Shown: positions 47,706 through 60,300, counted from the first letter of the stretch. The stretch is DNA of 64,000 bases from Anagrus nilaparvatae (GCA_022575985.1 JAKSXM010000137.1:17874001-17938000); one strand, 5' to 3'. A program made the numbers and translations. The notes: generated from the sequence alone by a model not told the origin.

Positions 47706-47803
47706 TATTTTTTGCCTTACTAGGAAAGACTAATGCAGTAATTTTAGCGTCATAATTTACCCTCGAGATTCAGGCCCATGCAGGTGATTTACAATATTAA
47801 GGG
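47706..47803 (+). repeat. diverged direct repeat flanking the MITE cluster, left copy
   Basis: The block TTTTTGCCTTACTAGG ... AATGCAG ... CAGGCCCATGCAGG ... TATTAAGGG has the same word order as 48,740-48,842 (TTTTTTGCCTGCTAGG ... AATGCAG ... TTGCGCCCATGAGGG ... TATTAAGGG). The two copies are strongly diverged. Confidence 0.5.
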
Positions 47804-48007
47804 ATTTTCTAGAATTATCCAATAAACTCTTACGGCCGTTCACTAGTTCACAAGTTCAAGTTCAATAAAGCCCCATAAGGTACTGAAAATAATAAATAAA
47901 AATAAGCATGCATATTAATTTTATGTTCAGTTGGCATGACGGTCTTGCGGACCTCTTATGGAGGAATTCACGACTTTACCGGACGATTATACATAGAAAG
48001 TCCCTAA

Positions 48008-48156
48008 GGGTCCATCTACAAAAGCCGTGAAAGGGGGTTACAATTACAAACGCAGCCGCAAGGCGATTCACAGAGACCCAAAATTTTGTTGTGCGCATTG
48101 CTTTGCCGTTGCGTTTGCAGCTGTGACCCCCTTTTACGGCATTTGTTGAGGGAGCC
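48008..48156. mobile_element. PIF/Harbinger-like MITE, copy 1 of 4
   Basis: Ends GGGTCCATCTACAAAAGCCG and TTTACGGCATTTGTTGAGGG, then AGCC, with TAA on both sides. The 3-bp TWA duplication and GG(C/G)-start TIR fit PIF/Harbinger MITEs (family rule). The interior has CGCAGCCGCAAGGCG-type imperfect palindromes. It has no coding capacity. Confidence 0.8.
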
Positions 48157-48159
48157 TAA

Positions 48160-48363
48160 GGCCCCATCTAGAAAAACCGTAAAATCAAGACGTAACCACA
48201 AACGCAGAAATTAATTTTATCTCCTGCGCAACTCGAAATACACAAAATCTTTGTCTGCGTATCGCGCTGCGCTTGAGTATCCGGTGCGCCTTGGTTTTAC
48301 GGTTTCTATAGGTGATGCGTTAGGAAGTTGCGACCCCATTTTACGGTTTATGTAGATGGAGCT
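48160..48363. mobile_element. PIF/Harbinger-like MITE, copy 2 of 4
   Basis: It begins GGCCCCATCTAGAAAAACCG immediately after the TAA shared with copy 1. It ends TTTACGGTTTATGTAGATGG, AGCT, then TAA. At 204 bp it is the longest. It has an extra inner GGTTTTACGGTTTCTATAGG, which looks like a piece of another copy's end. Confidence 0.8.
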
Positions 48364-48411
48364 TAAGTATCAAGGGCGCAAAAGTTTCGGTACCAGCGTG
48401 ACGAGTGCTCA

Positions 48412-48526
48412 GGCTTCATCTACAAAAATCGTATATTGGGTAACCAAAATAAAATGCGCAAAACACGATTTTAGGTATCTGCGCATTGCGGTTGCGACCC
48501 TTATTTATGGCTTTTGTAGATGGAGC
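48412..48526. mobile_element. PIF/Harbinger-like MITE, copy 3 of 4
   Basis: Ends GGCTTCATCTACAAAAATCG and TTATGGCTTTTGTAGATGG, then AGC. The flanks are TCA on the left and TAA on the right, a mutated duplication. At 115 bp it is the shortest copy. Confidence 0.75.
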
Positions 48527-48587
48527 TAAGTGAAGCTGGGAAAGAGCGATACGCGTTGACGTCTAAAGGTTTCACCCATGGTGTTTA

Positions 48588-48734
48588 GGCTCTATCTATA
48601 AAAGCTGCAAAAGGGGGTTAAACAGCAAACGTAGACGCAGCGCAATGCGCAGAAACCGTTTTCGGTCTCTGCTCAATGCGCCGCATTTGCGCTTACGGTT
48701 GCCCTCCCCTTTTGCGGCTTTTGTAGATGGGGCC
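48588..48734. mobile_element. PIF/Harbinger-like MITE, copy 4 of 4
   Basis: Ends GGCTCTATCTATAAAAGCTG and TTTGCGGCTTTTGTAGATGG, then GGCC, with TTA on both sides. The interior is GC-rich and palindromic around AACCGTTTTCGGTC. Confidence 0.8.
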
Positions 48735-48739
48735 TTACA

Positions 48740-48842
48740 ATTTTTTTTGCCTGCTAGGTGTAAACCAAATGCAGAAAATTCCAAGTTTTACGCTCGAATT
48801 TTGCGCCCATGAGGGCAAAATAGTAAATTTAGTATTAAGGGC
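48740..48842 (+). repeat. diverged direct repeat flanking the MITE cluster, right copy
   Basis: Partner of 47,706-47,803. The following GGGCGCTAAAATTTTGATAT also resembles GGGCGCAAAAGTTTCGGTAC between MITE copies 2 and 3 (48,373-48,392), so a third remnant probably lies there. Confidence 0.5.
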
Positions 48843-51800
48843 GCTAAAATTTTGATATTAGTAAAATCGCTAGCACATGTGAAGAAAAAAAATTGTTTTT
48901 TTCAGCTTTCCAGATATTTCTACTGAACTGCCACGATTATAAAAATATTGTTTTTTTTTTTAAATCCAGATAGGTAACTAATATTATTCTAATAAATTAC
49001 AAAATTATATGGATAAAATGAATGAAAAAAAGCGAATTTAAATGACTAGCGCAAATCCATATCACTTTCTACAGTATCCAAAAGTTAATTCTACGAAGTA
49101 ATGCAAGTAGTAAAAACATACAATTTTATACTACTTGCTCTAGCCTGTATACTATACTACTATATATTACTATACTATAATATAATACAGTAGGCTCGGA
49201 ATTTCCTTTCTAAAACTTACTACTTAAAATGCATTCAGTTTCAAAGGTTGCCTTGGCATATTCGACTCTGCATTCAGCTTTAAGAAATAAATACGTACCC
49301 TATTATAAAGTTAACAATTTTTAATATCTATATTTTATAAAACAATCGTAGTATTTAACATTTATGTTTTCCAAGTTACAAGGTTAATATACATAATAAT
49401 AACTCCAAGGTTAATAATTTCATATTATTTTTTATTTTACCATGTAATAAAAAAGTTTTAAAAAAAACAAATATGCATGTAATGAAATATTTGCAAAAAA
49501 ATTTCTAGAATAAATACTATAGTATTTTCATTAAATTTTATAATACAAAAACTGCATATCAATGTCTCCTATAAAAATAAAAATACAGCTAAACATAATG
49601 AAAAGGAAAAGTCACCTGACGAGTTTAGATAATTTTGAATTGCTCCATTGATTGCCGCTTCTTATTATTTGTGGTTGCTGTTTTTATTTACCTTTTTTTT
49701 ATTTATCAATATTCTTTCTATGCATATAATAAATATATAGTTTACTTCAGGCGTAAATAAGTTTACATATACAAGAGAAAGAACTTATAACGATGAATAA
49801 GCGACTCCTAAAAAAAAAAAAAATTTTCGTTGCAATATTATTCTTTCTATTCTTTTAATTTTTTTTTTTTTTTTGTACTCTTGTTACTTTGCATTTTTAT
49901 TTTTTAACTTGCTTATAAATATATTTACTTTTTTATTCTTTTTTAATCTTACACTCTCATATATTCTCGCCCTGTTCTTTCAATTCGTTTAATAATGCAT
50001 TCAGTATGGATGTAAAAATTTGCAATAAACTTTCTCTCTCTTTCTTTCATTATTTTATTTTTTTTAAGTTGTTTATTTATTTTTTATGCAATTATAATAC
50101 AAAATATTATTTTATTAAAATAATTTAAAAAATGTACCATTTAATAGAGGAATGGGAACTTAATATTCATAGTAGCTAAATTGAACATGCATTGAAAAAT
50201 AGAATTTGGTAAATACAGTTCTTAAAAAATTGTCTATAGACAAATAACAGAAATTTCGTCATAGCTAAGTAAATATAGTATATAAAATTTCGCATAGCCC
50301 TCAAAAATTACAAATCATATTATCTGAAATCATTTACTCAATTCATTGAATATACTTTATTTTATTAATTTAAACATGGAAAACTAAAAAATGCAGAAAA
50401 CATTGTGATTTGGTAAATAATAGAGAAGAATAAATTAAAACAATTTTTAACGTCAACTGGCTAAAACTTTTTGGGACCAAACAAAATAAAGAACACAACC
50501 AATAAGCAAAAAGGGTAATTAGTAAGGAACTCGTGTGCATATTTACAAATTTTAAAGCTTAAATAAAATCAATAGCTCTAACAAAAATTCTAACAAATGA
50601 GTTTTATTTTAGAAACTTCAGAAAGCCCAGCTATTAATACTCCAAGGTTGAGTAAAAAAACCAATAAATTGTAAAGATTGTTAAATAGTAAAAATTACGT
50701 AAAAATTAAAAATTGTTTTTGCTTAATATTATCACATAAGAGTTATAAGTCATTTGAACGTGTTATATATCATAAAAATTACATTTCCTTTTTGAGAAAA
50801 AATGCGCCACCTAGATTATAAAAAGTGAACAAAACTAACGAAAATAAACCACTACCTTTGGAAAAGCAAATTACAACCTATAGTTATGGATGACTTTGAT
50901 ATGATGAAAAATACTCCTGATACACTGCGTTTATTCCAATGGTCCTACTGAACTTAGAAACCCAAGGCTTAATGTTATTAAATAGAGTAATTTGGTAATT
51001 TTAAAATAATAATTTTCAACGCTGCAACATTGCAAGTTATAACCAAAACATTTCTGATTAATCTCATTTTTTTCTTATCTTACCTTTTAAGCCCCATAAA
51101 CCGTAATTTTTTAAAACTAATTCTCTTACACTGATAGTCAATAAAATAAATGCCTATTTTTGCCCAAAATGACCAATTTTCGAATCGCTGCCATAATTCA
51201 AATTTTCGATGCAGGAAGGTTTTATAGGTCTCAAACATTTTGTACAAGTTCAAAGTTTTGAATAATTCTTTATTTGGCTCTGTTTAGTTACTTGTTTGCA
51301 AGATATGGTAATTTAAAGCCAGAGTCCAAAGTTTAGGTTTTTAACAATTTTTTTTTAACAATTTCAAAACTAACCATTTTTAATAATATATCAAGATTTA
51401 TAAAAACCAATTTCAAAAAAAAATAAAAAATAAACTCATAAATGCAAACCCTGATTTTTTTGGCATTGTAAAAAACTAAATATTATTTTGTAATCAAAAC
51501 TATACTAATAAATAAAAATTAAAAAACTGAATGTTATTTGAAAAGGTATTTATGAATTTATGATATGGTGATAAATTAATTTATTTTTATTAAAGAATTT
51601 TTATTTTAAAATAAAAAATGATGAGTATTTAAATTTTAAATATATTTTTAATGACTATTAATAAATTTTTAATTATTTTATAGTATTTATGTAAAAATTT
51701 ACTATTTCTTAGAAATTATAAATCCAATTAATCTTTTTTTTTTTTAAAGTAATATAATTATATTAATAAAAGTATTTGTAAGTAATAAAAATATTTATAA

Positions 51801-52213
51801 AATGATAAAAAAAACAAAAATAAAATTTTTTTTTTTTTTATTTCCTTTGACATATAAAATAAATTTATGCTATATTATAAGTTCGTGAGAAACCTGTTAT
51901 CATAAAATAAAAAAAATTGTAAATTAGAGATAGAATCATTTTTTTAAATATATTTATCAATGATTTAACAAATATATTTCTTTTTTAAATGACCAAAAAA
52001 ATTTATTTAATTAATTATTTAAAATATGCATCATTTATGTTAAACTTGCAATATTAAATTAGATTTTCAGATATGACGTTGGTGATACGTGATTTGCAAT
52101 ATTAAATAAATTAAATTTTAGTGTGGCTATTTTTATTATAGAAATGATCGAATCTAAATGACGTATTTTTAAGTTGCTTTGAAAATAATTTTTACCTATA
52201 AATTTTTTAGCTA
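48843..52213. other. AT-rich non-coding stretch
   Basis: No gene supported. A 10-bp inverted repeat GCAAGTAGTA ... TACTACTTGC lies at 49,103-49,138, followed by TACTATA-rich sequence to 49,190. Poly-T runs are near 49,860 and 51,735. 51,045-51,320 is a diverged dispersed repeat, listed separately. Confidence 0.55.
51045..51320 (+). repeat. diverged dispersed repeat, copy 1
   Basis: The word order AAAACATTTCTGATTAATCT, CATTTTTTTC, CCATAAACCGTAATTTTT, then AAATGACCAATTTTCGAAT with CTGCCATAAT matches 62,886-63,080. There it reads AAAACACTTCTGGTTGGTCT, CCGCAAAACCGCAATTTTT, then AAATAACCAATTTTTAAAT with TTACCAAAAT. Its class is unknown. The theme is similar to the interior of the ATAT foldback elements, so it may be an old relative. 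Confidence 0.45.
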
Positions 52214-52639
52214 CACTGTAAAAAGTAACTTTCTTAGATTTACAAAAAAAATAGAATTTGTTCGAAAAATTAGTGAATTTTCAAAAATTTTTATAAATAT
52301 TCGATAAAAATCGTAAATTTACTAAATTTAGTATATTATCGAAAAATTAGAGAATTCTTGATTTTTTTTGTGATTTTACGAAAAAAGTTGTAAATTCACA
52401 ACTATTTTTCGGAAATTTACAACTATTTTTTGAAAATTTTCGAAAAAAAATGGTAAATTATCAATTTTTCTTGTGAATTCACAAAAAAGAATCGAAAATA
52501 CTCGAATTTTTTGTTAATGTACTAAACTTAGTAATTATACGATTTTTTTCGAATATTTACAAATTTTTTCGAAAATTTACTAATTTTTCGAAAATCTTCT
52601 AATTTTTTTGTTAATATAAGAAAGTTACTTTCTACAGTG
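52214..52639. mobile_element. 426-bp palindromic TA-flanked MITE
   Basis: The left end is CACTGTAAAAAGTAACTTTC. The right end reads CACTGTAGAAAGTAACTTTC in reverse. TA sits on both sides. The whole element folds on itself: ACTAAATTTAGTA near 52,320 and TACTAAACTTAGTAA near 52,517 bracket the centre, and TCGAAAATTTAC-type words recur in inverse. The TA target fits Tc1/mariner MITEs. It has no coding capacity. Confidence 0.85.
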
Positions 52640-53029
52640 TAATATTTAGCTCCATTCTCAATTTTTAGCAGTTATTTTCTTTTTTCTACATAGATACTTT
52701 TGAAAAAAAATTCGCTTTACATTTTGATATTTCAGTCTCCTAAATATGTCAAAAGATAAATATAATACTTAAAAATTTCTCGTGGAAACAAATAGGTTCA
52801 CCTTATACTTCAAAGTCAACCAATTTATACCAAATTTTATAAACTTTATCTGCACGTTGACAAAATATTATTATGAAAGCAATCTGAATTAATAGTTTTC
52901 TCAAAAAAACATTTTTTAACAATTAATATTTTGTTATTTTTCAAACTCAACTTTATAATAGTAATTCATAAATTTTAACTACTGAAAAAACTTTCAATAC
53001 AGCTAAAGAGCATGGAGCATACAGCTAAA
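52640..53029. other. AT-rich non-coding stretch
   Basis: Nothing recognisable. Confidence 0.6.
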
Positions 53030-53110
53030 TGATTCTAAGTCTCCAAACCCTAATTGTTCTAAGAGCCTAAATCGAAATTATTTTAAGTTCAATTAACCCC
53101 TACCCAGAAA
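53030..53110 (+). repeat. remnant of the 24-bp minisatellite element
   Basis: CTAAATCGAAATTATTTTAA then GTTC matches the 20,244 unit at 20 of 24 positions. One more 24-bp unit precedes it, and a CATGGAGCATACAGC stretch echoes the CATGGAACATGTTTA end of the element. Confidence 0.6.
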
Positions 53111-54272
53111 TTTTTTATCACCACCCTTTGAATATCTTACATGTTTTTTAATTTAATTAAATTATTCATTTTTATTGAACATAGTAGTAATAAGAAAAAC
53201 ATCAAAATGTTTCCAAATTTATTGAAATTATATTTTATCCTTGAAATTGAAGACTAAATGCTTTAAAAACGTTATGAAAAAGAGTAGGCTAAATAAATAA
53301 TTCTAACTGTTATAGTCTATAAGAAATCATAATTTTTTTTTATCATGCTAAAAATTGTGTTTAAAGTTTCATTATCCAATTTAAACATGGAAATTTGATA
53401 CTATTTGATAGTATGAATGATTAAATTTTTAGTCACATGACAGCTGGACAAAATTTTGAGTAAATTGCTGCAATATTTATATGTTTACAGTGTAGATTGA
53501 GTTTTAGTTGATTTTCATAGGCCAATTTAACAATCAATGCTTCCTGCATCTTCTTGAGGTCTTCATTAAGATTTGGGAGATTAAAGATAATATTGCTGGC
53601 ATTAAAAATAAACAAATTTTTGAGTTATATGCAAATTAAAATCTTTAAAAATGATGAATATGATTCTTGATATCATTTTTGAATAAGGAATAGATAGAAG
53701 AGCCGAGAATTAAGACTTGAGGAACTTCGCAGGAACTTTGTTTTAATGAAAAACTATTTTTTAAGTAAACTAATTTTTTTCGTACAATGACTTAGAAGTT
53801 ACTTATAACAATATATAAAATAACGTAACGAGCGATAAATTCATTGTTAATGTTTATAAAGAATGGATATTTATTATTAGTCGTTAATAAAATTGAAGCA
53901 AATGTCCTGCTAAATTGCATTAAATGAAAAAGCATTAAATTTATAAATAAATAAATGAATATAAGGAATTACGTATCTCATCCTCAATTCTTTATAATCT
54001 TGAGGGGGCGTCGTTAATACAAATACATAAAAATTTTTTTTTTTTATAAATTTTCTAAAAAAATAAAATCCAAATACTGTTTTTGTAACAAGTCCATACA
54101 ATAAATACCTTTCATAAAAATTTTCTATGTAAACTCTATAATACATGTCGCAAATATATAATGTGATCTATATTATATAAATTTTTAAAAAGATTTATTT
54201 TTTTTCTAAGAATTTTTATACAATATAAAAGAATTTCATGCGAATCTATTTTTATTTTTTTTATTCATCGAT

Positions 54273-54308
<36 letters not shown>

Positions 54309-56339
54309 CTTGAAAGATAATAAGTTTTTACTTTAATTGTTTGTATTCAATTTTTTTTTAGCATGCAAAAATAGATTTTTTTTAATGCTTAATCTATTTT
54401 TATTTGTAATAGTACTTAGACTATATTATTTTGGTCTTTTTTTGTTGAATACCAAAATATATTTCTGCATATTTTTGAAACTTTTGAAGCATATTTCTTT
54501 CGTTTTTATAAATATAATATTGCTTTTTTAGTTTTGAAAATCCGGAATTTTTTTAGTTCTTGTATATGGCCTAAAAATAGGTGTGTAACAAATTTAAAAA
54601 ATATTAAACAATTAAATTACTTGGCAATGGCTTCAGAAGCAGCAGATCCCGAAATCTGAACCAGTGATCTGAATTTCAATTAATTTGCTCGCCCAGAAGT
54701 CAAATGATTGAAGTTTTATGCTATGAATTATTGAATGAATGCTAACACCTGTAGTAGAGAAATCGAGAACCCTTTACAAATATTTAGGCCCGAATGGACT
54801 GTAATCTCCTAACCCCTGAAAGATCGAAGATACCGTGCCAAAATTTTGGTACTACAATTCTCAAGGGAAGTAGAGCCTTCAAAGAAAACCATTGAATATG
54901 CATCTTTTGAGTATTGCCTTTTAGTAAAAAAAAAAAAAATTTACTATAATTTTTATTACCAGCAAAATTGAAGGTCATTTACCAATAAATAAATGGGGTA
55001 TTATGGTGAGAATTTATAGTCCCATAAGAGTTTACGTATTTGATAAGAAAGCTTGCATTTTTGGAATCTTATTTTTTCGACACAATAATACTTGCTGGTG
55101 TACTCAATTTTCAGATGGTGTGCTCAGCTGGCCATTGTACTTTGTGGGACTTATGTCCAAATATTCATATCAAAGATTAAGAAACCCAAAAAAATTTTTG
55201 TTGCTTGAGGCAACATCATTTTATACTTTAAAAAAAAGATGACCCTGGATTTTCCTGAAATTAGGGATTTTTCTGTGCTAGACATTGAAAACAATTATAA
55301 CCAAGTTTCTGATTTAAATTATTTTCCTATCAAAATTTTGAACTAATCTCTACCTTAAAATAACAGTCGGCAATAGAATCTTAGCCAATCCATTCATTAT
55401 ATTTTTTCCTTTTTTTGCATATTAGCAATATCGCAATTAAATAATTTAAATATTCTATTCCTTATACAATTCCTCGAACAATAAAAATAAAAATACCTCG
55501 AAACATATTATAAATTAATGACTAAATCAAAAGCATCCAAATTTTTTTTTTTTCATTAATTGAAATCATTTTATAAACCTGCATTTTTTTTTTTTTATTT
55601 ATTTATTACCATTAAAATCAATCATGATTTGCCAATTTACAATAAGATAAATAAAAATAACCTTCAAAAAAAAAAAATTTTTTAATGTCTATATTTTTTG
55701 TTTGTTGTTTTGTTTTATATGCGTCTAGCAAAATAAAAATGAATTTTTATAATTTAATATTACTATATATCGTTCATTATTAATGATATTTCTAAGAATA
55801 ATGACAAATATTAAAAAAAAAAATTTATGTTGCTTTTTAACATGCTACATCAAAAATATATTAATTTTTTTTTTTATTATTTAAAAGAATGCAGAAAAAA
55901 AAAATTAGTGGTGCTTGCTGATAAGTTATAAAAAATTTTATTATTAATGTTTTTTATGTTTCGTTGGAATAATAGTTATTTGTGTATTTTGTTAATTACC
56001 ATTAAAAAAAAAATTTTTTTGTGTGCTTTTGTTTTTTAAATATGAAAAAAGGGACAATAAAATTTTGTTAAAATATACTGAGAAAATAAATTTTAAATTG
56101 TTATTCTAGTGAAAAAAAAAACTAGATTTAGCTTTTTTCTATGGTATAATATGGATAATACAAGATTACACAACTGACACAAATCTTAGATTTTAAATGA
56201 AAAAATTATTTTTTCAAAATTTTTTGTAATAAAAAAATACACAATATGTATCACTTATTCAAAAAATAAACAAAAAAATAAAAAACATGTTTCCAAAAAA
56301 AATCTAAACATCAAAAGTCTAAAAATTAAAAAAAGAACT
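53111..56339. other. AT-rich non-coding stretch
   Basis: No gene supported. A 34-base T run is at 54,275-54,308. 54,600-55,260 is GC-richer and holds 64-79-residue frames on both strands (for example from an ATG at 55,003) without a recognised domain. Several poly-A and poly-T runs lie at 55,540-56,010. Confidence 0.55.
54275..54308 (+). repeat. 34-base T homopolymer
   Basis: A single uninterrupted T run. Its length is likely to be uncertain in the assembly. Confidence 0.95.
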
Positions 56340-56705
56340 TGCTTATCCCTACATAAGACTCATAAAGAAAACCACATATAAGCCTTCAATGCACTTCGAA
56401 AGGATTGTTCCATAAAAAAAGAAATAAAAAAAAAAAAGATTGACATCACAGTCGGATTTATTTATCGAATAAAAAAAAAAATGAAAAGTCGCTGCACACG
56501 GATCGCGTTGCAATTTGATCCTTTCGTACAAAATACATAGATTTTTATATAAAAAAACTTGGTAGCAAACGCACCTCGACGAGCTTTTGACATGAATGAG
56601 GTGACAGGCATTGTCCCTCGTTTTCTCAGCTGGGTTTCTTTGATATTATGCATGTTTGCCGTTCTTGTACACGCGAATATGTATAACACGTGGCTACTAA
56701 ATAAC
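56340..56705. other. GC-richer unique island, possible regulatory DNA
   Basis: A non-repetitive island with words such as CTGCACACGGATCGCGTTGC, GCACCTCGACGAGCTTTTGA and CATGAATGAGGTGACAGGCA, in a surround of A and T runs. The 106-residue minus-strand frame across it shows no known domain. It could be a conserved non-coding element or an exon piece. Confidence 0.3.
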
Positions 56706-58329
56706 TCGTGAAAAAAAAAATATTTAGCAAATTTCGATAAATAATTTTCATTTAATTTGTATTCTAATTTTTTTTTCTTCAAAATCGATAGTAAAAACTT
56801 TTTTTATTTTACAATATCGTAATATACTTGTAAAGCGGTGCTTCTTTGTTTTAAAAAAGTTTTTTTTTTCTACTCAGAAATCTTTATTTTGTTTTTTTCA
56901 AAAGAAATCGTAAAAGTTTGAATTGCCTCATAAAAATTAAGATTTTTTTAGTAGACGTCGAAGAATCTTTAACTTTTACTCTTATTTTTTTTAGTGCCGA
57001 TTTATGTAATAATTTTTTTTATTCATTTTATTGGATTCATTAATTATTTCTCGATAATTTCACTAAATTTTATTGTTGTGTTAAGAAATTCGTGATTTTT
57101 ATAGCTTTTACTGCTATTAATAAATTAATGTTTCACATTTTAAAAACCAGATGGCGAATTTTTCTCACAAAAGAAATGCAACTTACTGTATATATAAAGC
57201 GTACACTAGAAATTCAAGATCTATCATTTTTATAGAACCTTTAAATATTAATTTATGTATGCAGGAATTGATATTCAAGTAAATAAAAGATATTAATATT
57301 CGACTTTTAATTAATTTTATCATAAAAATGGATTTACAATAAAGAATTTCGGCTCGTTTTCTAATGTAATTCTGAAGTACTCTCAAATGGTTTCATTAAT
57401 GAAAGCAAAATATTACCTTCTTTGATTTTGATTATCCTCTGACAATTGGAACTGATGATGAATTGATGACTCAGAAATAGTTTTTTACTTTCTATAATCA
57501 AAACATTGATTTCTACATTAATTCGATTTGATTGATTTTTCTCTCAAAAATATTTGATAAAATATTTATAAAATGTTGTTTTTGACATAACTTTGTACTT
57601 ATACCAATAAAATAAAATGATAACTATTACCTATTTTTAATTTCACAGATTTTTTTACAAATTAAATGTCTTGCTCGTGATATTTATAATTTTACCTTAT
57701 AACGTACTCAAGTTAATGATAATTTTTGATTGAAAAGTAAAAAAAAATTTATAAATTAGAATTGACTAAATATTATTTCTTTATACTAATAAACAAATGA
57801 CATAAATACTTGAGCATTTAATTAACATTCTAAATTAATTACATTTGCTAAATTAAATTTTTAAAAAACTCCATTTTTCAACTATACTCGAAAAATATTA
57901 TAGTTCTCCAAAATTTATTATAAATATATTGTCAAATGATTAGAAATTCGTACCAATAAATTCCTGATAAAATTGAACACAACATAATTAATAAACATTG
58001 AAACGAAAAATATCAAAAGACAGAAACCCAAAAATATCTAAAAAAAATTATCAAAATTTTTTAATAAATATTAATAAGTTTTTTAATAAATAATAATAAT
58101 CATGTAGCTAATAAATCAAAAATATAATATAAAAACTTGTAGACATATATTAATTTACATTTTAAAGAGCTAAATTAAATTTCTTTTTTTTTTCAATCTT
58201 ACATAAAATACATAATATCCAAAAATTTCAATATAACACTTGTTTACTTTTTTTTTTTTTTTGTTAAAAAATACATAAAATATATATATATATATATTTT
58301 ATATTATACCTATGCACCTATACATGTAT
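56706..58329. other. AT-rich non-coding stretch
   Basis: No gene. A (TA)n run lies at 58,280-58,300 and a poly-T run just before it. Confidence 0.6.
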
Positions 58330-58735
58330 CGAATTCACACGAAACCTTGAGAACATCGAACTAAGTAGCAATAAATTTCATATAATCAGATCGCGGCTGA
58401 TTTAGAACGTTATCGTATAGTGGCATCCTGGCCAAGTCCTTATATATATATTCCTCGCAAATTCAGGAGTTTCCAAAGCACTCATGTTAACTACACACAC
58501 ATACTTATATTCTTCGATACATAAATGCATATATAGATGTTTTATGTGTGTGAGTGAGTGTATTTAAAGTCTGGTCCCCCGAGCATCGGTTTAATCACGC
58601 CTAAACTATCGGCCAAATTAATTAATGGTAGATGGGAACGTGTATGTTATATTATGTTATATATATAACATGTAGAGTCTTGTGTAATTAAATTGACTTC
58701 GAATCGAGTGCCTTCTGATGAATATTTTAGTCTAA
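58330..58735. other. GC-richer unique island, possible regulatory DNA
   Basis: Unique sequence with GATCGCGGCTGATTTAGAAC, GTGGCATCCTGGCCAAGTCC and CCCGAGCATCGGTTTAATCA. It also has a TATATATA run, a TGTGTGAGTGAGTG run and a short palindrome, GTTATATATATAAC. No coding frame is recognised. Confidence 0.3.
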
Positions 58736-58744
58736 CTTTTATCT

Positions 58745-58766
58745 TTCTTCTTCTTCTTCTTCTTCT
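58745..58766 (+). repeat. (CTT)n microsatellite
   Basis: Seven perfect TTC/CTT units. Confidence 0.95.
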
Positions 58767-59991
58767 CATTCTATTATCCATCTTCCAAAATAATAATCCC
58801 CGCACCTTCTCCACCTTATTTTTTTTTTTTATTTAGCGTCATCGATTTTGTTTCCAATCTCTTTTTTAATTGGCCTTGACAAACTTAATTTATTATTTTT
58901 GTTTTTAGCTGACTTTTTTTTTTCTATAAAAATAAAATTTGTTTAATATCTTGTAAGCCATTAAACATATCAGAAAATTATTAGTTGATAGCATTCGATA
59001 ATTTAAAAACATGCAAAATTTTATCAAAAAAGTTACTTAGTAAATAAATTTCAGTACTTTGGACATTTAATTAATTGTATTTTTTAGAAAAAAAAATTTA
59101 TACTAAATGATACACTTTATTCAATAAGAAATTCCTTCCTTTATATGTTTAAATGAATTTAAACTCAAAAAAACGCATAATAAATTTATTTTATAGTATA
59201 AAAATGTGAATTATTAAGGTCCATTACTCATGACATTCTATTATGTAATTTTTTTTTTGTCACTAAAAATTTTGAAATTTTTTATATTTTTTTTCTCAAT
59301 ATAATAAAATTTAAACTTATTGATGATTTTTTCAATAAATTATAAAGAATAAAAAAAAGGAAATTTATATTATAATAAACTATTAAAAAAAAAATGAAAG
59401 TGAATTTATAGTTTACCATTTAAATTTTTTATTATTGTGAAGTCCTTGATATACTATATAATGTTTGTAGGATGTACTTATAAATTGTCTGATATTATAT
59501 TGACTTTCTATGACAAGTCATTGCATTTATAAGTCTAGACCTTAATTTATTTTGCCTTTTTTTTACAAATATTTTTTTTTTAAATTTTGGACATTATTAT
59601 AGTATTTAGAGAAAAAAATTTTATTTTTATTTATGTTTACCTGTGATATTCTGTATTTTGGGAAAATTTATACAAATTTAAGTATGAATGAATATTTTAC
59701 GATGATTGTAATTCAATTTATAGGAAATGATATAAGAGATACAAAAAATGAACAACTTAAGAATCGATACAAAAGGGTTTCAAATATAATAAAAACTTCG
59801 AGGAAGATAATCTGTTGAAAATTACTGGTAAAATAAAAATAAAATTTACAAAATAATTTTCCTAACATCCTAGTTCAATCATTGCTAGAATTAGTATAAA
59901 AACATATTTAATTATATATTAACCTATCCGATACCTCTAATTTTTGAATTTCTGAATGAGCATTATATGATTTAGTAACTTTGAAACTTTT
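58767..59991. other. AT-rich non-coding stretch
   Basis: Nothing supported; poly-A and poly-T runs and a 61-residue frame without a recognised domain at 59,633. Confidence 0.55.
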
Positions 59992-60300
59992 CTAACCACA
60001 TGTCTTCATCATGACTTGAATTGAATCTCCTGCATCAGACATAACAGTCGCTGATGTTCGGCGATAACTGTGACCAGTATATTTTTCAGTTTCATCTATC
60101 TTTAAATAAGTAGCAATCTTTTTCGGAATACTAGCAATTTTATTTTTGCCAATAGGCTGTCTGCTGGATTTCTCATTGCGATAGTTTAAAAGAAATTTTT
60201 CTGTTGGACAATTCGGTGGTCTCAAATCAGTAGCATAACTTGGCTTGCTGTTTGCCCAGCTCCATAAGAAAAAAGTATAAACTTGGATGTTTCTTACCCG
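59992..60300 (-). pseudogene. tyrosine recombinase fragment (Crypton/DIRS-like family)
   Basis: The minus-strand open stretch runs from 60300 down to a TAG at 59992-59994, with no ATG at its head. It reads LRPPNCPTEKFLLNY, then IGKNKIASIPKKIATYLKI, then YTGHSYRRTSATVMSDAG. TGH-x-x-R-R-T-S-A-T with the H-x-x-R catalytic pair is characteristic of eukaryotic tyrosine recombinases domesticated from, or belonging to, Crypton-like transposons (family knowledge). The normal continuation (a GGW segment, then the catalytic tyrosine) is missing. The frame ends KTCG-stop, and a one-base shift there would read a W. The N-terminal half and all upstream domains are absent. A dead remnant is the simplest reading. 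Confidence 0.7.

Noticed and set aside
55003..55242. 79-residue frame starting at ATG
   Set aside because: No homology that I recognise, no splice signals or neighbours supporting a gene, and an overlapping opposite frame upstream.
57440..57480. CTGATGA (57,452) followed by a 3-bp stem and GAAA (57,473)
   Set aside because: No helix I or helix III can be drawn around it, so this is chance.
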